A stretch of 55,492 nt of DNA from Deltaproteobacteria bacterium (GTDB lineage: Bacteria > Bdellovibrionota_B > Oligoflexia > Oligoflexales > Bog-1112), in the NCBI GenBank assembly GCA_947475005.1, contig CANJLI010000009.1, positions 1 through 55,492 of the forward strand. The letters are read 5' to 3'. Below, in pieces: positions 14,153-23,431 of this stretch (position 1 is the first letter of the stretch; the number at the start of each line of letters is the position of its first letter). Below the pieces are notes generated by a model. It saw only the letters and a list, made by a program, of their open reading frames with translations. It was not told the origin of the DNA and searched no databases. The position numbers and the translations under genes are program-made.

Positions 14153-14386
14153 AATTTTCTCCGAATCGATTCCCTATATTTTTTAAAAAAAGGCGCTAAA
14201 AGCTTGAAAAAAGTAACCTTAGCTGCTGCATGGGTCTATATCATGAATATTCTCATTTCCGCTCTTATAAAAATCTCATTTCCAGATTGACTAATATGCC
14301 AGGTAAATTCTATACGTTCAAGCACAGGAAATTTCATTAAATTTTCCCCGTATATATAACGGTTATGCCTTTAAAAAAGAGGCAAT

Positions 14387-15004
14387 ATGAAGCATCTTAT
14401 CTTTGATTTTGACGGCACCATCGCTGAATCTGGGCCTCTTATCTACTCCAACCTCACTCATTATACGAAAAACTGTACCCTCAGCTGGAATGAGCTACGT
14501 GATCTACCTTCAAATGAAGTTGTCCATGCTCTGGGGATCTCGAAATTCGACCTTCCAAAATTGATACTTCAAATTCGGGCAGATTTTAAACGTAAACTTA
14601 AAGATCAACCCCTGGTTGGAGGGGTGAAAGAGGCTATACTCTCTCTTAAAGAACATGGATACCCCCTTTATATCGTCTCTTCAAACTCAGAAGAAAATAT
14701 CGCTGAATTTCTTAAAAACCATGGGTTGCGAGAAGCCTTTTCTAGGATCACAAGTTTTTTCACTATTTTTGGAAAATCCCATGGCATTGAAAAGCTGATG
14801 AAAGAAATTCAATCCACTCCAAAAGAAGCCATCTACATTGGCGATGAAACGAGGGATATACAGGCAGCAGAGACGGTAGGCATTCCAAGCCTTGCGGTAT
14901 CGTGGGGGTACAACTCAGAAAAAGCATTGGCCTCCTATCAACCAACCTATATAGCAAGGTCACCGAGAGAGCTGGTGGAATTATTATGCGGGGAAAATGG
15001 CTAG
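14387..15004 (+). CDS. HAD family hydrolase (phosphoglycolate phosphatase-like)
   Basis: 205 residues with all HAD motifs: FDFDGTIAESGP at the N-terminus, VSSNS for motif II, a Lys in IFGKSHGIEKL and IGDETRDIQAA for motif IV. A cap domain lies between motif I and II. Such enzymes remove phosphate from small metabolites in the cytoplasm; the substrate is unknown. ATG 14387 follows AAGAGG at a normal distance, and a TATATA box lies about 30 bases upstream. The stop overlaps the start of the sensor kinase gene by 19 bases. The phosphatase, kinase and receiver genes therefore appear to be one translationally coupled operon. Confidence 0.8.
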   Translation: MKHLIFDFDGTIAESGPLIYSNLTHYTKNCTLSWNELRDLPSNEVVHALGISKFDLPKLILQIRADFKRKLKDQPLVGGVKEAILSLKEHGYPLYIVSSNSEENIAEFLKNHGLREAFSRITSFFTIFGKSHGIEKLMKEIQSTPKEAIYIGDETRDIQAAETVGIPSLAVSWGYNSEKALASYQPTYIARSPRELVELLCGENG

Positions 15005-16863
15005 CATTTCTTTGTTTACTGGTTACAAATGGTCTCGCTGGGTGGGATTTTCCAGCTCATGAATCTTGTGCAGAAGATACAGACCTGACCTATTTCTTAG
15101 ACTCCAGCAATAAATTGAGTGTTTCCTCTGCTCTGAGTGCATCTAGAAAATTACCCCTCAAAAAATCACCCCAAAATCTTCATTATGGCTACACCGCTGG
15201 TACAGTCTGGATATATCTCAAGGTAAAGGACAATCCAGAGGTATTAAAATGTATCTTGGAATTAGCAAATCCCCAGCTGGATGATATTTTAATCTACCAT
15301 GTCGAGGAGGAAAAACCGATCCAGGTATCCCAAATGGGGGATTTACATACCTTTCAGAATCGGTTTTATAAAACCAGACACTATACCTTTCCTTTTAGAA
15401 CGGAGAATCAAGAGTTTCTGATCTCCCTAAAAAGCAGTGCCACCATGACAGTTCCCCTAACAATTGTGTCTCGAGACCAATTTGTTAATGAGGTTTCTCT
15501 TGATTACCTTCTTCTGGGACTTTTCTACGGAATTATGATCTTTTTTATCTTTTTTGGGTTTCATAGTTTTATCTCATTTCGAGATAAGGCGTATTTACTA
15601 TACGGTTTATTCGCCTTATCCATCCTGTTTTTCTTCATGGATCGCGATGGTATCAATTATCAGTTTTTCTGGCCCAACGCGACCTACTGGAAGCATAGAT
15701 CTGTACGAGTCTTTGCTTCCATTGCTATGGCTTTTGGAGTTTCCTATTTCATTCATATTTTACAGATAAAAAGCTGGTGGATTCGAACTATTTGCTTTTC
15801 CTATGTGGGGCTATGCTTTTTATTAGCTCTTTCCTTACTCATATTTGACCCACATTTCACAAATATTCCTACAATTATAGTCAGTTTTGGAACGCCAATC
15901 TTAATGATTGCTTTACCCATGCTTAGCTTGAAAAGAGATAAGATATTCGCTCCTTTTATGCTGGCTGCAGGCCTTACCTCATTTGTAGGTCTCTTTGTCT
16001 ACTCCCTGAGTGTAACAAATTTCATTGAATCTTCTTTTATTACTGAAAATTCGATGAAAATCTCAACGCTTTTTGAATTTGTCTTTCTAACCTTTGGTAT
16101 CCACCAAAAAATTAAAATATTCCATAGATCTAGGTTGGAATCGAAGCTGCAGTTTGGGGAATTAGAGAAAAAATCCGCAGTCTATAAGGCTGTTTTTGAC
16201 ACTACGAACATGATGGCGCATGATGTGAGACGCCCACTTGATAAAATGACCAAGTTTTTAAATCGGATTCAAAAACTTTCTCCTGAAGAGGTTCCTCAAT
16301 ATGTGCTGAAATCAGCTTCCTCTATCGGTGAAGATATAAAAACAGCGGAAGGAATGCTATCTGAGCTTTTGGCGATTGGAAGCAAAAACGATTATTCAGG
16401 TGAAACCCATCTATGTGACTTCATACCCCAAATGGCGAATGGAAAATACAAATACACAATTACGTATGGCGGCCCTATCAAATCCGATTTCTTCCATCTC
16501 AAACGTGTCTTTGAGAACCTCATCAAAAATGCTCGTCAGGCAACCGCTGGGAAAACTGATTGCCGATTTTGGATGGAAACTCAAGATCTGGAAAAATTTG
16601 TAAAAATCATTGTAGGAAACTCAGGTTCAAGCATTGAGAAAGATGATTTAGATAAAATCTTCAATCTCTTCTTCACAAAGGGAAAAAGAGAAGGAAGTGG
16701 CGTAGGCTTGGCAATCGTAGAAAAGTTCATCCATGACTATGGTGGGGAAGTTTGGGCTGAAAGCAATGGTTATACCTCCAAAGGAGAGACTGTACCTAAA
16801 AGATATAAAGATGATTACGTGGAATTTCATATGACTTTACCGAAAGGAGAAGAAAATGGCTAA
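14986..16863 (+). CDS. 7TMR-DISM sensor histidine kinase
   Basis: About 625 residues: a signal peptide (MRGKWLAFLCLLVTNGLAG), a periplasmic 7TMR-DISMED2-like sensing domain (about 30-170), seven membrane helices (about 185-390), a short coil, a His-containing dimerisation helix (MMAHDVRRPLDKM) and an ATPase domain (FENLIKNARQATAG, then VGNSGS and GSGVGLAIVEKF). Ligand binding outside the inner membrane would control autophosphorylation inside. ATG 14986 is preferred because the signal peptide begins there. It overlaps the HAD gene at its start and the receiver gene by eight bases at its end. The probable phosphate acceptor is that receiver. Confidence 0.85.
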   Translation: MRGKWLAFLCLLVTNGLAGWDFPAHESCAEDTDLTYFLDSSNKLSVSSALSASRKLPLKKSPQNLHYGYTAGTVWIYLKVKDNPEVLKCILELANPQLDDILIYHVEEEKPIQVSQMGDLHTFQNRFYKTRHYTFPFRTENQEFLISLKSSATMTVPLTIVSRDQFVNEVSLDYLLLGLFYGIMIFFIFFGFHSFISFRDKAYLLYGLFALSILFFFMDRDGINYQFFWPNATYWKHRSVRVFASIAMAFGVSYFIHILQIKSWWIRTICFSYVGLCFLLALSLLIFDPHFTNIPTIIVSFGTPILMIALPMLSLKRDKIFAPFMLAAGLTSFVGLFVYSLSVTNFIESSFITENSMKISTLFEFVFLTFGIHQKIKIFHRSRLESKLQFGELEKKSAVYKAVFDTTNMMAHDVRRPLDKMTKFLNRIQKLSPEEVPQYVLKSASSIGEDIKTAEGMLSELLAIGSKNDYSGETHLCDFIPQMANGKYKYTITYGGPIKSDFFHLKRVFENLIKNARQATAGKTDCRFWMETQDLEKFVKIIVGNSGSSIEKDDLDKIFNLFFTKGKREGSGVGLAIVEKFIHDYGGEVWAESNGYTSKGETVPKRYKDDYVEFHMTLPKGEENG

Positions 16864-17227
16864 GAAACCGCTTATTTTCGCCGTTGATGATGATCAGTTT
16901 TATTTGGATGAAATCCGCATGGAGATTGAAAAACAGGCCAATTATAAGCTATTTCTAGGTCCTAATGACTTTGAACAACATGTAAACCCCAGTGATATAC
17001 AAGAAGTTGATCTCATCCTGGTGGACTATGATTATGGAACCGGAACAGCCATCAAAAGCCAAATGGCAGAATATATTCGAAACGATTTGAAATTTAAGGG
17101 AAAATTGGTTTTATGTTCTTTGCATGAGTATTTTCTAAAGGATGAAGAGAAGATCAGAAAGGACTATGATGCTGTGCTCCATAAGAGGGATTTGAGCTGG
17201 GAACGGTTGGAAGGGATTTTGAGATGA
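16856..17227 (+). CDS. Stand-alone receiver (CheY-like) protein
   Basis: 123 residues, receiver domain only. It has the acidic pocket FAVDDDQFY, the phospho-accepting Asp in ILVDYDYGTG, a Ser in LVLCSLHEY and the conserved Lys in VLHKRDLSW. No DNA-binding output domain is attached, so it would act through protein contacts or as a phosphate relay. It overlaps the histidine kinase gene by eight bases and is evidently its partner. The operon ends here, followed by about 150 bases without a gene. Confidence 0.8.
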   Translation: MAKKPLIFAVDDDQFYLDEIRMEIEKQANYKLFLGPNDFEQHVNPSDIQEVDLILVDYDYGTGTAIKSQMAEYIRNDLKFKGKLVLCSLHEYFLKDEEKIRKDYDAVLHKRDLSWERLEGILR

Positions 17228-17378
17228 AGAATGAAAAGAATAGTACTGAAATTAAATCTATTGATCATAGGAATAGATTATTTTACCTTGCAATCCTTAA
17301 ACAGGATTGGTTGGGTATCTAATAAATAAGTTGTTGCATTTATTTTCAGTCTTTTTTTAGGAGGTATGTAGGGTTACT

Positions 17379-18122
17379 ATGAAAGTTTTATCTTTAAATA
17401 TTTGGGGTGGTTTCTGCAAAGAAAAATTGTTGGATTTTTTTGATAAACACCAAGATGTGGATATCTTTTGCCTGCAAGAGGTTTATCACAATGCCACAGC
17501 GAGAGTATCAACAGATGACTCGCCCGTAACATTGAATATTCTAGCACAGATCGGTTTAGTACTTCCTAATCATCAAATTTATTTTTTCCCTATCGTAGAT
17601 GGCATCTATGGTATAGCGATGCTTGTTCACTCAAAAATGAAGATTTTAGCTCATAACAACCACATGATTCATCACAATCCTTCTTATATAGGTAGGGGGC
17701 CCACTCATTCTCGTTTTTTGCAACATCTTGAGTTCGAATTCAAAAATGACAAGATGTATATCATCAATATTCATGGCTTGTGGAATGGAAATGGTAAAAC
17801 CGACTCCGACGCTAGAATCTTGCAGTCCAAGAATATTAAAGACTATATAAGCTCCATGGTAGATTCTGTAATCGTCTGTGGTGACTTTAATCTTCGACCC
17901 GACACAGAAAGTATGGCCATTTTGAACTGTGGTATGCGTAATTTGATTACTGAATACAAAGTATTTTCGACTCGAACAAGTTTGTACACCAAAGACGAAA
18001 AATTTGCAGATTATATCCTTATCTCACCGGCAATTAAGCTCACGCATTTCGAAGTTCTAAATGACGAAGTCTCGGACCATGCCCCTTTGCTACTTGAAAT
18101 TCATGCAGGATTACAGAAATGA
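17379..18122 (+). CDS. Endonuclease/exonuclease/phosphatase (EEP) family protein
   Basis: 247 residues with the EEP catalytic series: LSLNIWG (Asn), IFCLQEVY (Glu), INIHGLWNGNG (His), VCGDFNLRPD (Asp/Asn), FADYILIS (Asp) and VSDHAPLL (Asp-His). These enzymes hydrolyse phosphodiester or phosphomonoester bonds with a divalent metal. The substrate here, nucleic acid or small molecule, cannot be told. No signal peptide is present, so it is cytoplasmic. The stop overlaps the start of the following phosphotransferase by four bases, so the two are co-translated. A possible promoter lies in the 150-base gap upstream. Confidence 0.8.
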   Translation: MKVLSLNIWGGFCKEKLLDFFDKHQDVDIFCLQEVYHNATARVSTDDSPVTLNILAQIGLVLPNHQIYFFPIVDGIYGIAMLVHSKMKILAHNNHMIHHNPSYIGRGPTHSRFLQHLEFEFKNDKMYIINIHGLWNGNGKTDSDARILQSKNIKDYISSMVDSVIVCGDFNLRPDTESMAILNCGMRNLITEYKVFSTRTSLYTKDEKFADYILISPAIKLTHFEVLNDEVSDHAPLLLEIHAGLQK

Positions 18123-19024
18123 AGGTGGATGAAGAATTAGTCAAAAAAAGAATCCAAATAAGATTTCCAAACCTCCAACTTGATACGATTTCACTTATTG
18201 GCGAAGGTTGGGACAACCTTGCATACGAAGTCAATGAATCCTTCATCTTCAGATTCCCTAAGCATGAAGAAGCATGCCATCTTTTGCAGAATGAGATCAA
18301 CGTATTAACTGAAATTCATTCATGGGTGGGGGGCACTTCTATTCAAATACCTCGTCCCATTTTTGTAGGTAATTCTGGCGAAGATTTCCCCTACTCGTTT
18401 TGTGGATATAAAAAAATTCCAGGCCGATCCGCATGTAGTTTTAACTTGAATGAAGAGGATCGTATCAAGTTAGCACCAGAATTAGCGCTCTTTATGAAAA
18501 AACTGCATGCAGTTCCCATAGATCAAGCTACAACATGGGAGATTAAAGGATGTGCAGAAGACCGAATGGATCCAAATTTATTAATGGGAAGAATAAAAGA
18601 AAATCTCCATCTGTTACAAAATAAGAATTTACTCACAGATATGGGACCATTTCTAGATTTCTTGCAAAGAGTTCCAGAACAAATAGACCGAAGTAAAAAA
18701 ACCATGCTGCATGGTGACCTTTATGCGAGGCATTTGCTTCTAAACAACAGAAAAAGACTCGTAGGGATTATCGATTGGGGAGATATGGATATTGATCATC
18801 CTGCGATTGATTATCAGATTGTCTATACATTTTTTCCAGAATCAGGGCAAAAAATATTTTTTGAAATTTATGGTGCCATAGATGCCGATACCCAGATGCT
18901 AGCAAAATTCCGCGCCCTCTACAGTGCATCAGGAATAGCCGCAAGGGGAATGCATGTGCATGATGATTTTTTAGTACAAGAAGGCTTATGGGGATTGAGA
19001 AATCTACTCAAAGTATTTTCTTAG
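18119..19024 (+). CDS. APH-type phosphotransferase (aminoglycoside kinase-like)
   Basis: 301 residues with the kinase-like fold of aminoglycoside/macrolide phosphotransferases: nucleotide-binding GEGWDNLAYEVNESFIFRFP, the catalytic MLHGDLYARHLLL (Asp acting as base) and metal-binding GIIDWGDMDIDHPAIDY. The N-terminal GWDNxAY signature and HGDLxxRHLL are reminiscent of APH(2'')-type enzymes. Transfer of phosphate from a nucleotide to a hydroxyl group of a drug or metabolite is likely. Resistance cannot be claimed from sequence alone. It overlaps the EEP gene by four bases, hinting that kinase and phosphatase act on the same or related compounds. Confidence 0.75.
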   Translation: MKVDEELVKKRIQIRFPNLQLDTISLIGEGWDNLAYEVNESFIFRFPKHEEACHLLQNEINVLTEIHSWVGGTSIQIPRPIFVGNSGEDFPYSFCGYKKIPGRSACSFNLNEEDRIKLAPELALFMKKLHAVPIDQATTWEIKGCAEDRMDPNLLMGRIKENLHLLQNKNLLTDMGPFLDFLQRVPEQIDRSKKTMLHGDLYARHLLLNNRKRLVGIIDWGDMDIDHPAIDYQIVYTFFPESGQKIFFEIYGAIDADTQMLAKFRALYSASGIAARGMHVHDDFLVQEGLWGLRNLLKVFS

Positions 19025-19133
19025 AAAAGGATCACTATATCTCATGCTCAACTTTGATTCGCAGCCAATTTTTTTATGGCCCCCTCTCACCCAACGATTG
19101 ACAGTCACTGACATAGCGATTCGCATGTGTAAG

Positions 19134-19568
19134 CTAAAGTGCTTTCTTTAAAAAATAGAGATTGTGATTCGACGGATAATTTTCCAATACCCCAAAAATT
19201 TCATAGCCTTGCTTAATATAGAAGTCTTTCGCTTGATAATCAAACGCAGTCAAATTAGACAGGGTTGCACCAAGCGCCTTAGCTTCCTGCTCAACCTTTT
19301 TCGTGAGATAGGTTCCCAGCTGTTTGTGTCTATAGGCCTCTGCTACAAATAACGCATCGATGTACATGATGCCCCAGCAATAAATATATGCATTGATACC
19401 TGCAATAATTTCATCGTTGTCTTTTAGAACGTAACGCTTCAATATGGGCGCCTTCTTTTGCGCCAATGGTACTCCGCTATTGTTGGAGTGCATGACCTCG
19501 TTGCTTATATAGTCAGACTCCTCGTCGGTGCTGTTTGATAATTCATAAGGGGAATTTATTTCGTTCAT
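19134..19568 (-). CDS. GNAT family N-acetyltransferase
   Basis: 144 residues. The acetyl-CoA-binding motif is visible as ALFVAEAYRHKQLGTYLTKK, followed by a C-terminal QGYEIFGVL strand, with the usual GNAT length. It acetylates an unknown amine in the cytoplasm. It is convergent with the upstream phosphotransferase and precedes, on the same strand, a block of five further genes. About 110 bases lie between it and the next gene, too many for certain co-transcription. Confidence 0.75.
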   Translation of the reverse strand: MNEINSPYELSNSTDEESDYISNEVMHSNNSGVPLAQKKAPILKRYVLKDNDEIIAGINAYIYCWGIMYIDALFVAEAYRHKQLGTYLTKKVEQEAKALGATLSNLTAFDYQAKDFYIKQGYEIFGVLENYPSNHNLYFLKKAL

Positions 19569-19676
19569 ATTAAGCCATCTTGTTTTCTGTAAAACTTATC
19601 ATTAGAAGCTGTCTTGAGTCTCCAGTTGGAGGGGGCCCCCCTTTAGAAGGGGCTTACTCCACCCTCACGGGTCGAA

Positions 19677-20693
19677 CTATACCGTTCCTTGGCTTTTATC
19701 AGACTGACAAGCGATCTCTAAAACAGCGCCAGGCAAGAACATTGAAGCCATATAGTACAACGACTGTTCACGATCAGCGCCACCGTCGTTTGTCAAAAAA
19801 ATCTGCTCACAGAATTCAGCAATGTCCTGGATGATCCGTTCATAACGATAATAGGCCAATGCCAGGGGATCAACTGGTGTTTGACCATACCCCTGGTAAA
19901 ATAGCATTTCCTCTTCCTTGGGAGCATGGCCAGCGCCTCCTAGACCACCCCCAATAAACATGAGATCGCGCTCTTTTGGTGCCAGAATTGGATTGTCCCA
20001 GTCAACAATATAAAGAACACCGTCAGTATCAATCAAAAGATTGCCCGCATGAAGGTCAGAATGACACACAATTAGCTCCAGAGGGCGCGTCTGGAGTAGT
20101 AGCGCCAGCCGTTCAGCCCGTTCCACAAGATCACGAATCTCAGCGAATTTGGTTTTCAAAAAGGCCGCTAGTTTGATGGCAACAGGGTCAACATAAGACT
20201 CATCCAGCTGTCCCAGGAACATCTTGACGCTTTCACGCCACTTTGGAGAATAGCTCTCCTGGGGAATGCGTTGGGTGAGCGCTGCCGGCAAGGAAGCCCT
20301 ATGAAGCTGTCGGAGTGCTGCGCCCAGTTCACGCCAATGGCGAGCTAATAAGTTAACTGCATAAGCGTTATTTCCCTCAATAAAGGGGTAAAGAACTACC
20401 TTGAAGGCATCCAGATTTGCCCAAAACTGCCCGACTTTGGTCTCCAGTGGCGGTATGATCTGCGTAATGCCCTGCTCGCTTAAAAACTTGGGCAAGGTCA
20501 TGGCAATCTCATCAAAGGCGCCGCGGCGCAACTTAACGAAGTAGACAACCTCATCGTCAGCAACAGCGCGATAGACGGCTGCATTCACATCAGCGCCCAA
20601 CGGCAAAAAGGTAATTTGGACAACAACCACCCCGTACGTTTCCTGCAAACAGGTGATAATTTTTTCGTCTTGGATATCCGGTTTTTCCAGCAT
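19677..20693 (-). CDS. APH(9)-like phosphotransferase (spectinomycin kinase-like)
   Basis: 338 residues, kinase-like fold: a VKLRRGAFDE lysine region, the catalytic IVCHSDLHAGNLLIDTDG, the metal-binding YIVDWDNPILAPKERDLMFI and a GGGLGG stretch. The last three features recall APH(9)-type spectinomycin phosphotransferases, which are a little over 330 residues long. The neighbouring genes are lower in GC, so it probably has a separate origin. It would phosphorylate a drug in the cytoplasm; spectinomycin is the first candidate. It stands with a GNAT on each side in a block that looks like antibiotic- or toxin-modifying cargo. Resistance needs a test. Confidence 0.7.
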   Translation of the reverse strand: MLEKPDIQDEKIITCLQETYGVVVVQITFLPLGADVNAAVYRAVADDEVVYFVKLRRGAFDEIAMTLPKFLSEQGITQIIPPLETKVGQFWANLDAFKVVLYPFIEGNNAYAVNLLARHWRELGAALRQLHRASLPAALTQRIPQESYSPKWRESVKMFLGQLDESYVDPVAIKLAAFLKTKFAEIRDLVERAERLALLLQTRPLELIVCHSDLHAGNLLIDTDGVLYIVDWDNPILAPKERDLMFIGGGLGGAGHAPKEEEMLFYQGYGQTPVDPLALAYYRYERIIQDIAEFCEQIFLTNDGGADREQSLYYMASMFLPGAVLEIACQSDKSQGTV

Positions 20694-20765
20694 TATGGTT
20701 TAAGGCTTTCATTTTTAATCTAAATTATTCTTTAATGAGGAAATTGGCGATACCTACCTCCTCTC

Positions 20766-21362
20766 CTATTCGGTGAGCGCCCCTAATCTTTCAAACCTGA
20801 ACTTCTCCGACGCCAGTTCAAGATACTTGCGGGTCACCTCATCAGTGAGGGCGTATTTGGTATGCTTCACAAATACGCCCTCAGAATACTCGCGATCAGT
20901 ACAGTTCTTGCTATCAGTAATTGGAAAACCGATTCGAGTTAGCATTTGATTGGGCATCGGATTATCAGATTTTGGCATACAATAAAGTTCGCGAATCCGA
21001 TATTTTTTGCGGAAATTTAATATAGACAAACAGAAAAGCACTGCTCCATATCCCTTACCCCTTATGTCTTTTTCCCACATGTGAAGATGTATTTGGCCAT
21101 ACTCGGGAATCTTAAACTGCTTCAATGTTGAATAACCTACCGCTTTTCCATCGATTTCCCAAATAACAATATCTTCTCCTGCTTCTTCGAGAGTGTGGTT
21201 AGTTTCGCAGAACCATTTTAGGAATTTTTGGTTCTCATGTTCGTCCGGACGTTTCAGTTCCCCCATTCTGATAAGATCTTCATTGGAAGCCTCCCGCCAA
21301 TAGGCAAGGATATAAGGGATGTCGGTGACAGTTATCTTGCGAATAGAAAGAAGTGACTTCAT
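20766..21362 (-). CDS. GNAT family N-acetyltransferase
   Basis: 198 residues. The acetyl-CoA-binding motif is LHMWEKDIRGKGYGAVLFCL, and a preceding KAVGYSTLKQF strand is typical of GNATs. The acceptor is unknown. It is separated from the next gene (nucleotidyltransferase) by about 20 bases on the same strand, so the two are probably co-transcribed. Confidence 0.75.
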   Translation of the reverse strand: MKSLLSIRKITVTDIPYILAYWREASNEDLIRMGELKRPDEHENQKFLKWFCETNHTLEEAGEDIVIWEIDGKAVGYSTLKQFKIPEYGQIHLHMWEKDIRGKGYGAVLFCLSILNFRKKYRIRELYCMPKSDNPMPNQMLTRIGFPITDSKNCTDREYSEGVFVKHTKYALTDEVTRKYLELASEKFRFERLGALTE

Positions 21363-21380
21363 ATTTTTTCTTTAATTAAA

Positions 21381-21872
21381 TTAGGAAATTCGGTGCGCCG
21401 ACTTCCTAATTAGTTGTTCTATATCAAGAAGATCGACCTCTCGACTAAGGGCAGTTTTGTAAAAAATCAGTTTATCGAGGGGTAAAATAGGAAGTCTTAT
21501 GCCGTATAGAACTTTCATTTCAGGAGAAGAGAAATCGGTCGGATAGGCTTCCCACTGATTGGTATTCTTGCTGAATATTTTGAAGTCGCATCCACCGCTG
21601 ATATCAATAAGCTGATCATCAAACTTTGCTGTCATAAGTAGAAGAGACATATGTTCATCTTCAAATTGACCCGGCCCCCAAATCAGGTAGGGATGGATTT
21701 CAGACTTCAATTTTTCAAAGCAATCATCTGGAATATCAAGATCGATATCGTAGAGTTTTCTTTGAGAGCCATAGGAAATCGCTGCCAGACCACCCGTAAT
21801 TTGAAACGGAATCTCTAGCCTATCAAGAAGGCTTGTGACCCATAAAAGGGCCTTTTTCGTCGTATCTACCAA
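21381..21872 (-). CDS. Nucleotidyltransferase-superfamily protein
   Basis: 163 residues. The N-terminal pattern ITGGLAAISYGSQRKLYDID followed by LDIP has the Gly-Gly plus paired acidic residues of the nucleotidyltransferase fold, as in small lincosamide- or aminoglycoside-modifying enzymes and in related domain proteins. The C-terminus (ILPLDKLIFYKTALSREVD) fits the helical part of such proteins. It would transfer a nucleotide to a small molecule or protein; the target is unknown. Its start overlaps the end of the PhzF gene by seven bases, which shows an operon. Confidence 0.65.
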   Translation of the reverse strand: MVDTTKKALLWVTSLLDRLEIPFQITGGLAAISYGSQRKLYDIDLDIPDDCFEKLKSEIHPYLIWGPGQFEDEHMSLLLMTAKFDDQLIDISGGCDFKIFSKNTNQWEAYPTDFSSPEMKVLYGIRLPILPLDKLIFYKTALSREVDLLDIEQLIRKSAHRIS

Positions 21873-22627
21873 AATAGATCTCCACGAAAAGAAGTATATG
21901 CATATCCTCCAAGATGGACCTGATTACCTACCAATCGACATTCAATTTCTCCTTTTCTTGGAGATCCCTGCCTAGCTAAAAGAACTGTTTTCCTCAACCT
22001 CTCTCCCCAGAATGGGGCAAGAAATCGGTGAGCAGCTCCACATACAGAATCCTCTTTGATTTTCTTCTTTGGATAGAAAGTTCTGGATATAAAATCGAAA
22101 GTAGAGCTGGGAGCCGTAATCGTCACACCTCGATACCCAAGGCTTTCAAGCAAGGGAAAGTCTGGAATATAGCCCAAGACCTCTTCTTCTGTTGCAAGAA
22201 GCAAAAAGCATCGATCCTGAGCCTCATAGGCGGAAATATTGGGTACTGTATCTATATGAATGAGGCTCCCAGGCAGGGCATCAAACTCAACCCAAATTTT
22301 TCCCCCTTCTTCACGCACATGTAGACAGCCCTTCTTTTGAGTGTAAAAGCTAAGTTTGGTAGCAAGTATACCCAACTCAGAGAAGGCAATATGTGCTGCC
22401 GCTAAGAGTCCATGGCCACAGATATCAAGTTCATACTCGGGCGTAAAAAAGCGAACATCAAACTCTGTATTTCCTTTTTTCCAAAGAAAGACAGTGGCAG
22501 GCACGTTATTTTCCGTAGCAATACGCTGCAACTCGTGATCACTGAGTTGTGACTCAAGCAGACAAATCGCAGCTGGATTCCCACAGTAGGCATCTTTTGT
22601 GAAAGCATTTACCAAGAAAAAATTCAT
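21866..22627 (-). CDS. PhzF family isomerase-like protein
   Basis: 253 residues. It has the PhzF start (FFLVNAFTKDAYCGNPAAIC), the catalytic-region FFTPEYELDICGHGLLAAAH and the second-domain KEDSVCGAAHRFLAPFW. PhzF proteins isomerise or epimerise small metabolites through an acid/base Glu; the best-known acts in phenazine synthesis, but most have no known substrate. No other phenazine genes are present, so I assign only the family. It is the first gene of a minus-strand operon with the nucleotidyltransferase and the GNAT. Confidence 0.8.
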   Translation of the reverse strand: MNFFLVNAFTKDAYCGNPAAICLLESQLSDHELQRIATENNVPATVFLWKKGNTEFDVRFFTPEYELDICGHGLLAAAHIAFSELGILATKLSFYTQKKGCLHVREEGGKIWVEFDALPGSLIHIDTVPNISAYEAQDRCFLLLATEEEVLGYIPDFPLLESLGYRGVTITAPSSTFDFISRTFYPKKKIKEDSVCGAAHRFLAPFWGERLRKTVLLARQGSPRKGEIECRLVGNQVHLGGYAYTSFRGDLFW

Positions 22628-22675
22628 TTTTAACCTACCATGACCGTAATTCAGAAATGAAGGGTAAGTACCAAC

Positions 22676-23416
22676 CTATCTGGATAACACCTCTACGCAT
22701 TCTTCCCCTAATGCAGTTTTCACTTTATCAAAAGTGAGGAGAGTCTCAATTTCGCCAAATTCTATAACTTTTTGAAAGTAAGCATATTGTTCTTTTGAAG
22801 AAAGGTGTCGTATAACATCAACTACAAGTCCCGATCCCTGCAGTGTATAAAGGCAGGCTCTTCTTTCTGACACATAGTCTGCCGTGGGCTTTCCAGTTTT
22901 TAGTTCAAAAGCCTTTTCTCGAAGCGTTTCAGCAAACAAATTGTTAAGTAAAGTGCTATTCTTTTCAATTCCATCGGCATACTCCTCAATTACACCTGCA
23001 TTTTCTGCACCCGTTAATTTTTTCAATTCCCGCATTTTTTTGAGGACTTCTTGTGAAGGATCAAAGAGTCCTTCTTTCAAAAGGAGGTCCAGTTCTTTTT
23101 GGAAGTAGGCTTCTTCTTCGATTGTATCCTTGAAATTTTGCACGCGATTTAAGGCATTATTCTTCTGAAAATCCGCTTTCTTAGCCTGGAGTTCACTGAG
23201 CGTATCCTCATGTATGGAAGTAGGCGAGAGCTCTGCTCGTTTCTTGTCGAGGGGGTGCTTATTTTGAGTGTTTTCTTCCCCTAGTTGGAGTAAGACTTCT
23301 GATTTACTGCCACTTTCCTGTAATTCTGGATTATTTTTCTTGAGATAAAAGAAAAATAATATGCTGGCCATGGAAAGAGAGATAACTAATTTTTTATTAA
23401 AATTCATTTGTTGCAC
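22676..23416 (-). CDS. Hypothetical membrane-anchored helical protein
   Basis: 246 residues. A single N-terminal hydrophobic segment (LVISLSMASILFFFYLKK) follows a short basic stretch, and the remainder is charged and predominantly helical in character. It looks like a periplasmic or envelope-anchored protein. No family is recognised. It lies 15 bases downstream of the HTH regulator gene on the same strand and is therefore probably co-expressed with it. The ribosome site AAGGTGCAAC precedes its ATG. Confidence 0.5.
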   Translation of the reverse strand: MQQMNFNKKLVISLSMASILFFFYLKKNNPELQESGSKSEVLLQLGEENTQNKHPLDKKRAELSPTSIHEDTLSELQAKKADFQKNNALNRVQNFKDTIEEEAYFQKELDLLLKEGLFDPSQEVLKKMRELKKLTGAENAGVIEEYADGIEKNSTLLNNLFAETLREKAFELKTGKPTADYVSERRACLYTLQGSGLVVDVIRHLSSKEQYAYFQKVIEFGEIETLLTFDKVKTALGEECVEVLSR

Positions 23417-23431
23417 CTTATTAAAAAATGC

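Noticed and set aside
12848..22627. Cargo block considered as an integron cassette array
   Set aside because: Genes face both ways, several overlap as operons, no attC-like inverted repeats separate them, and no integron integrase was found.
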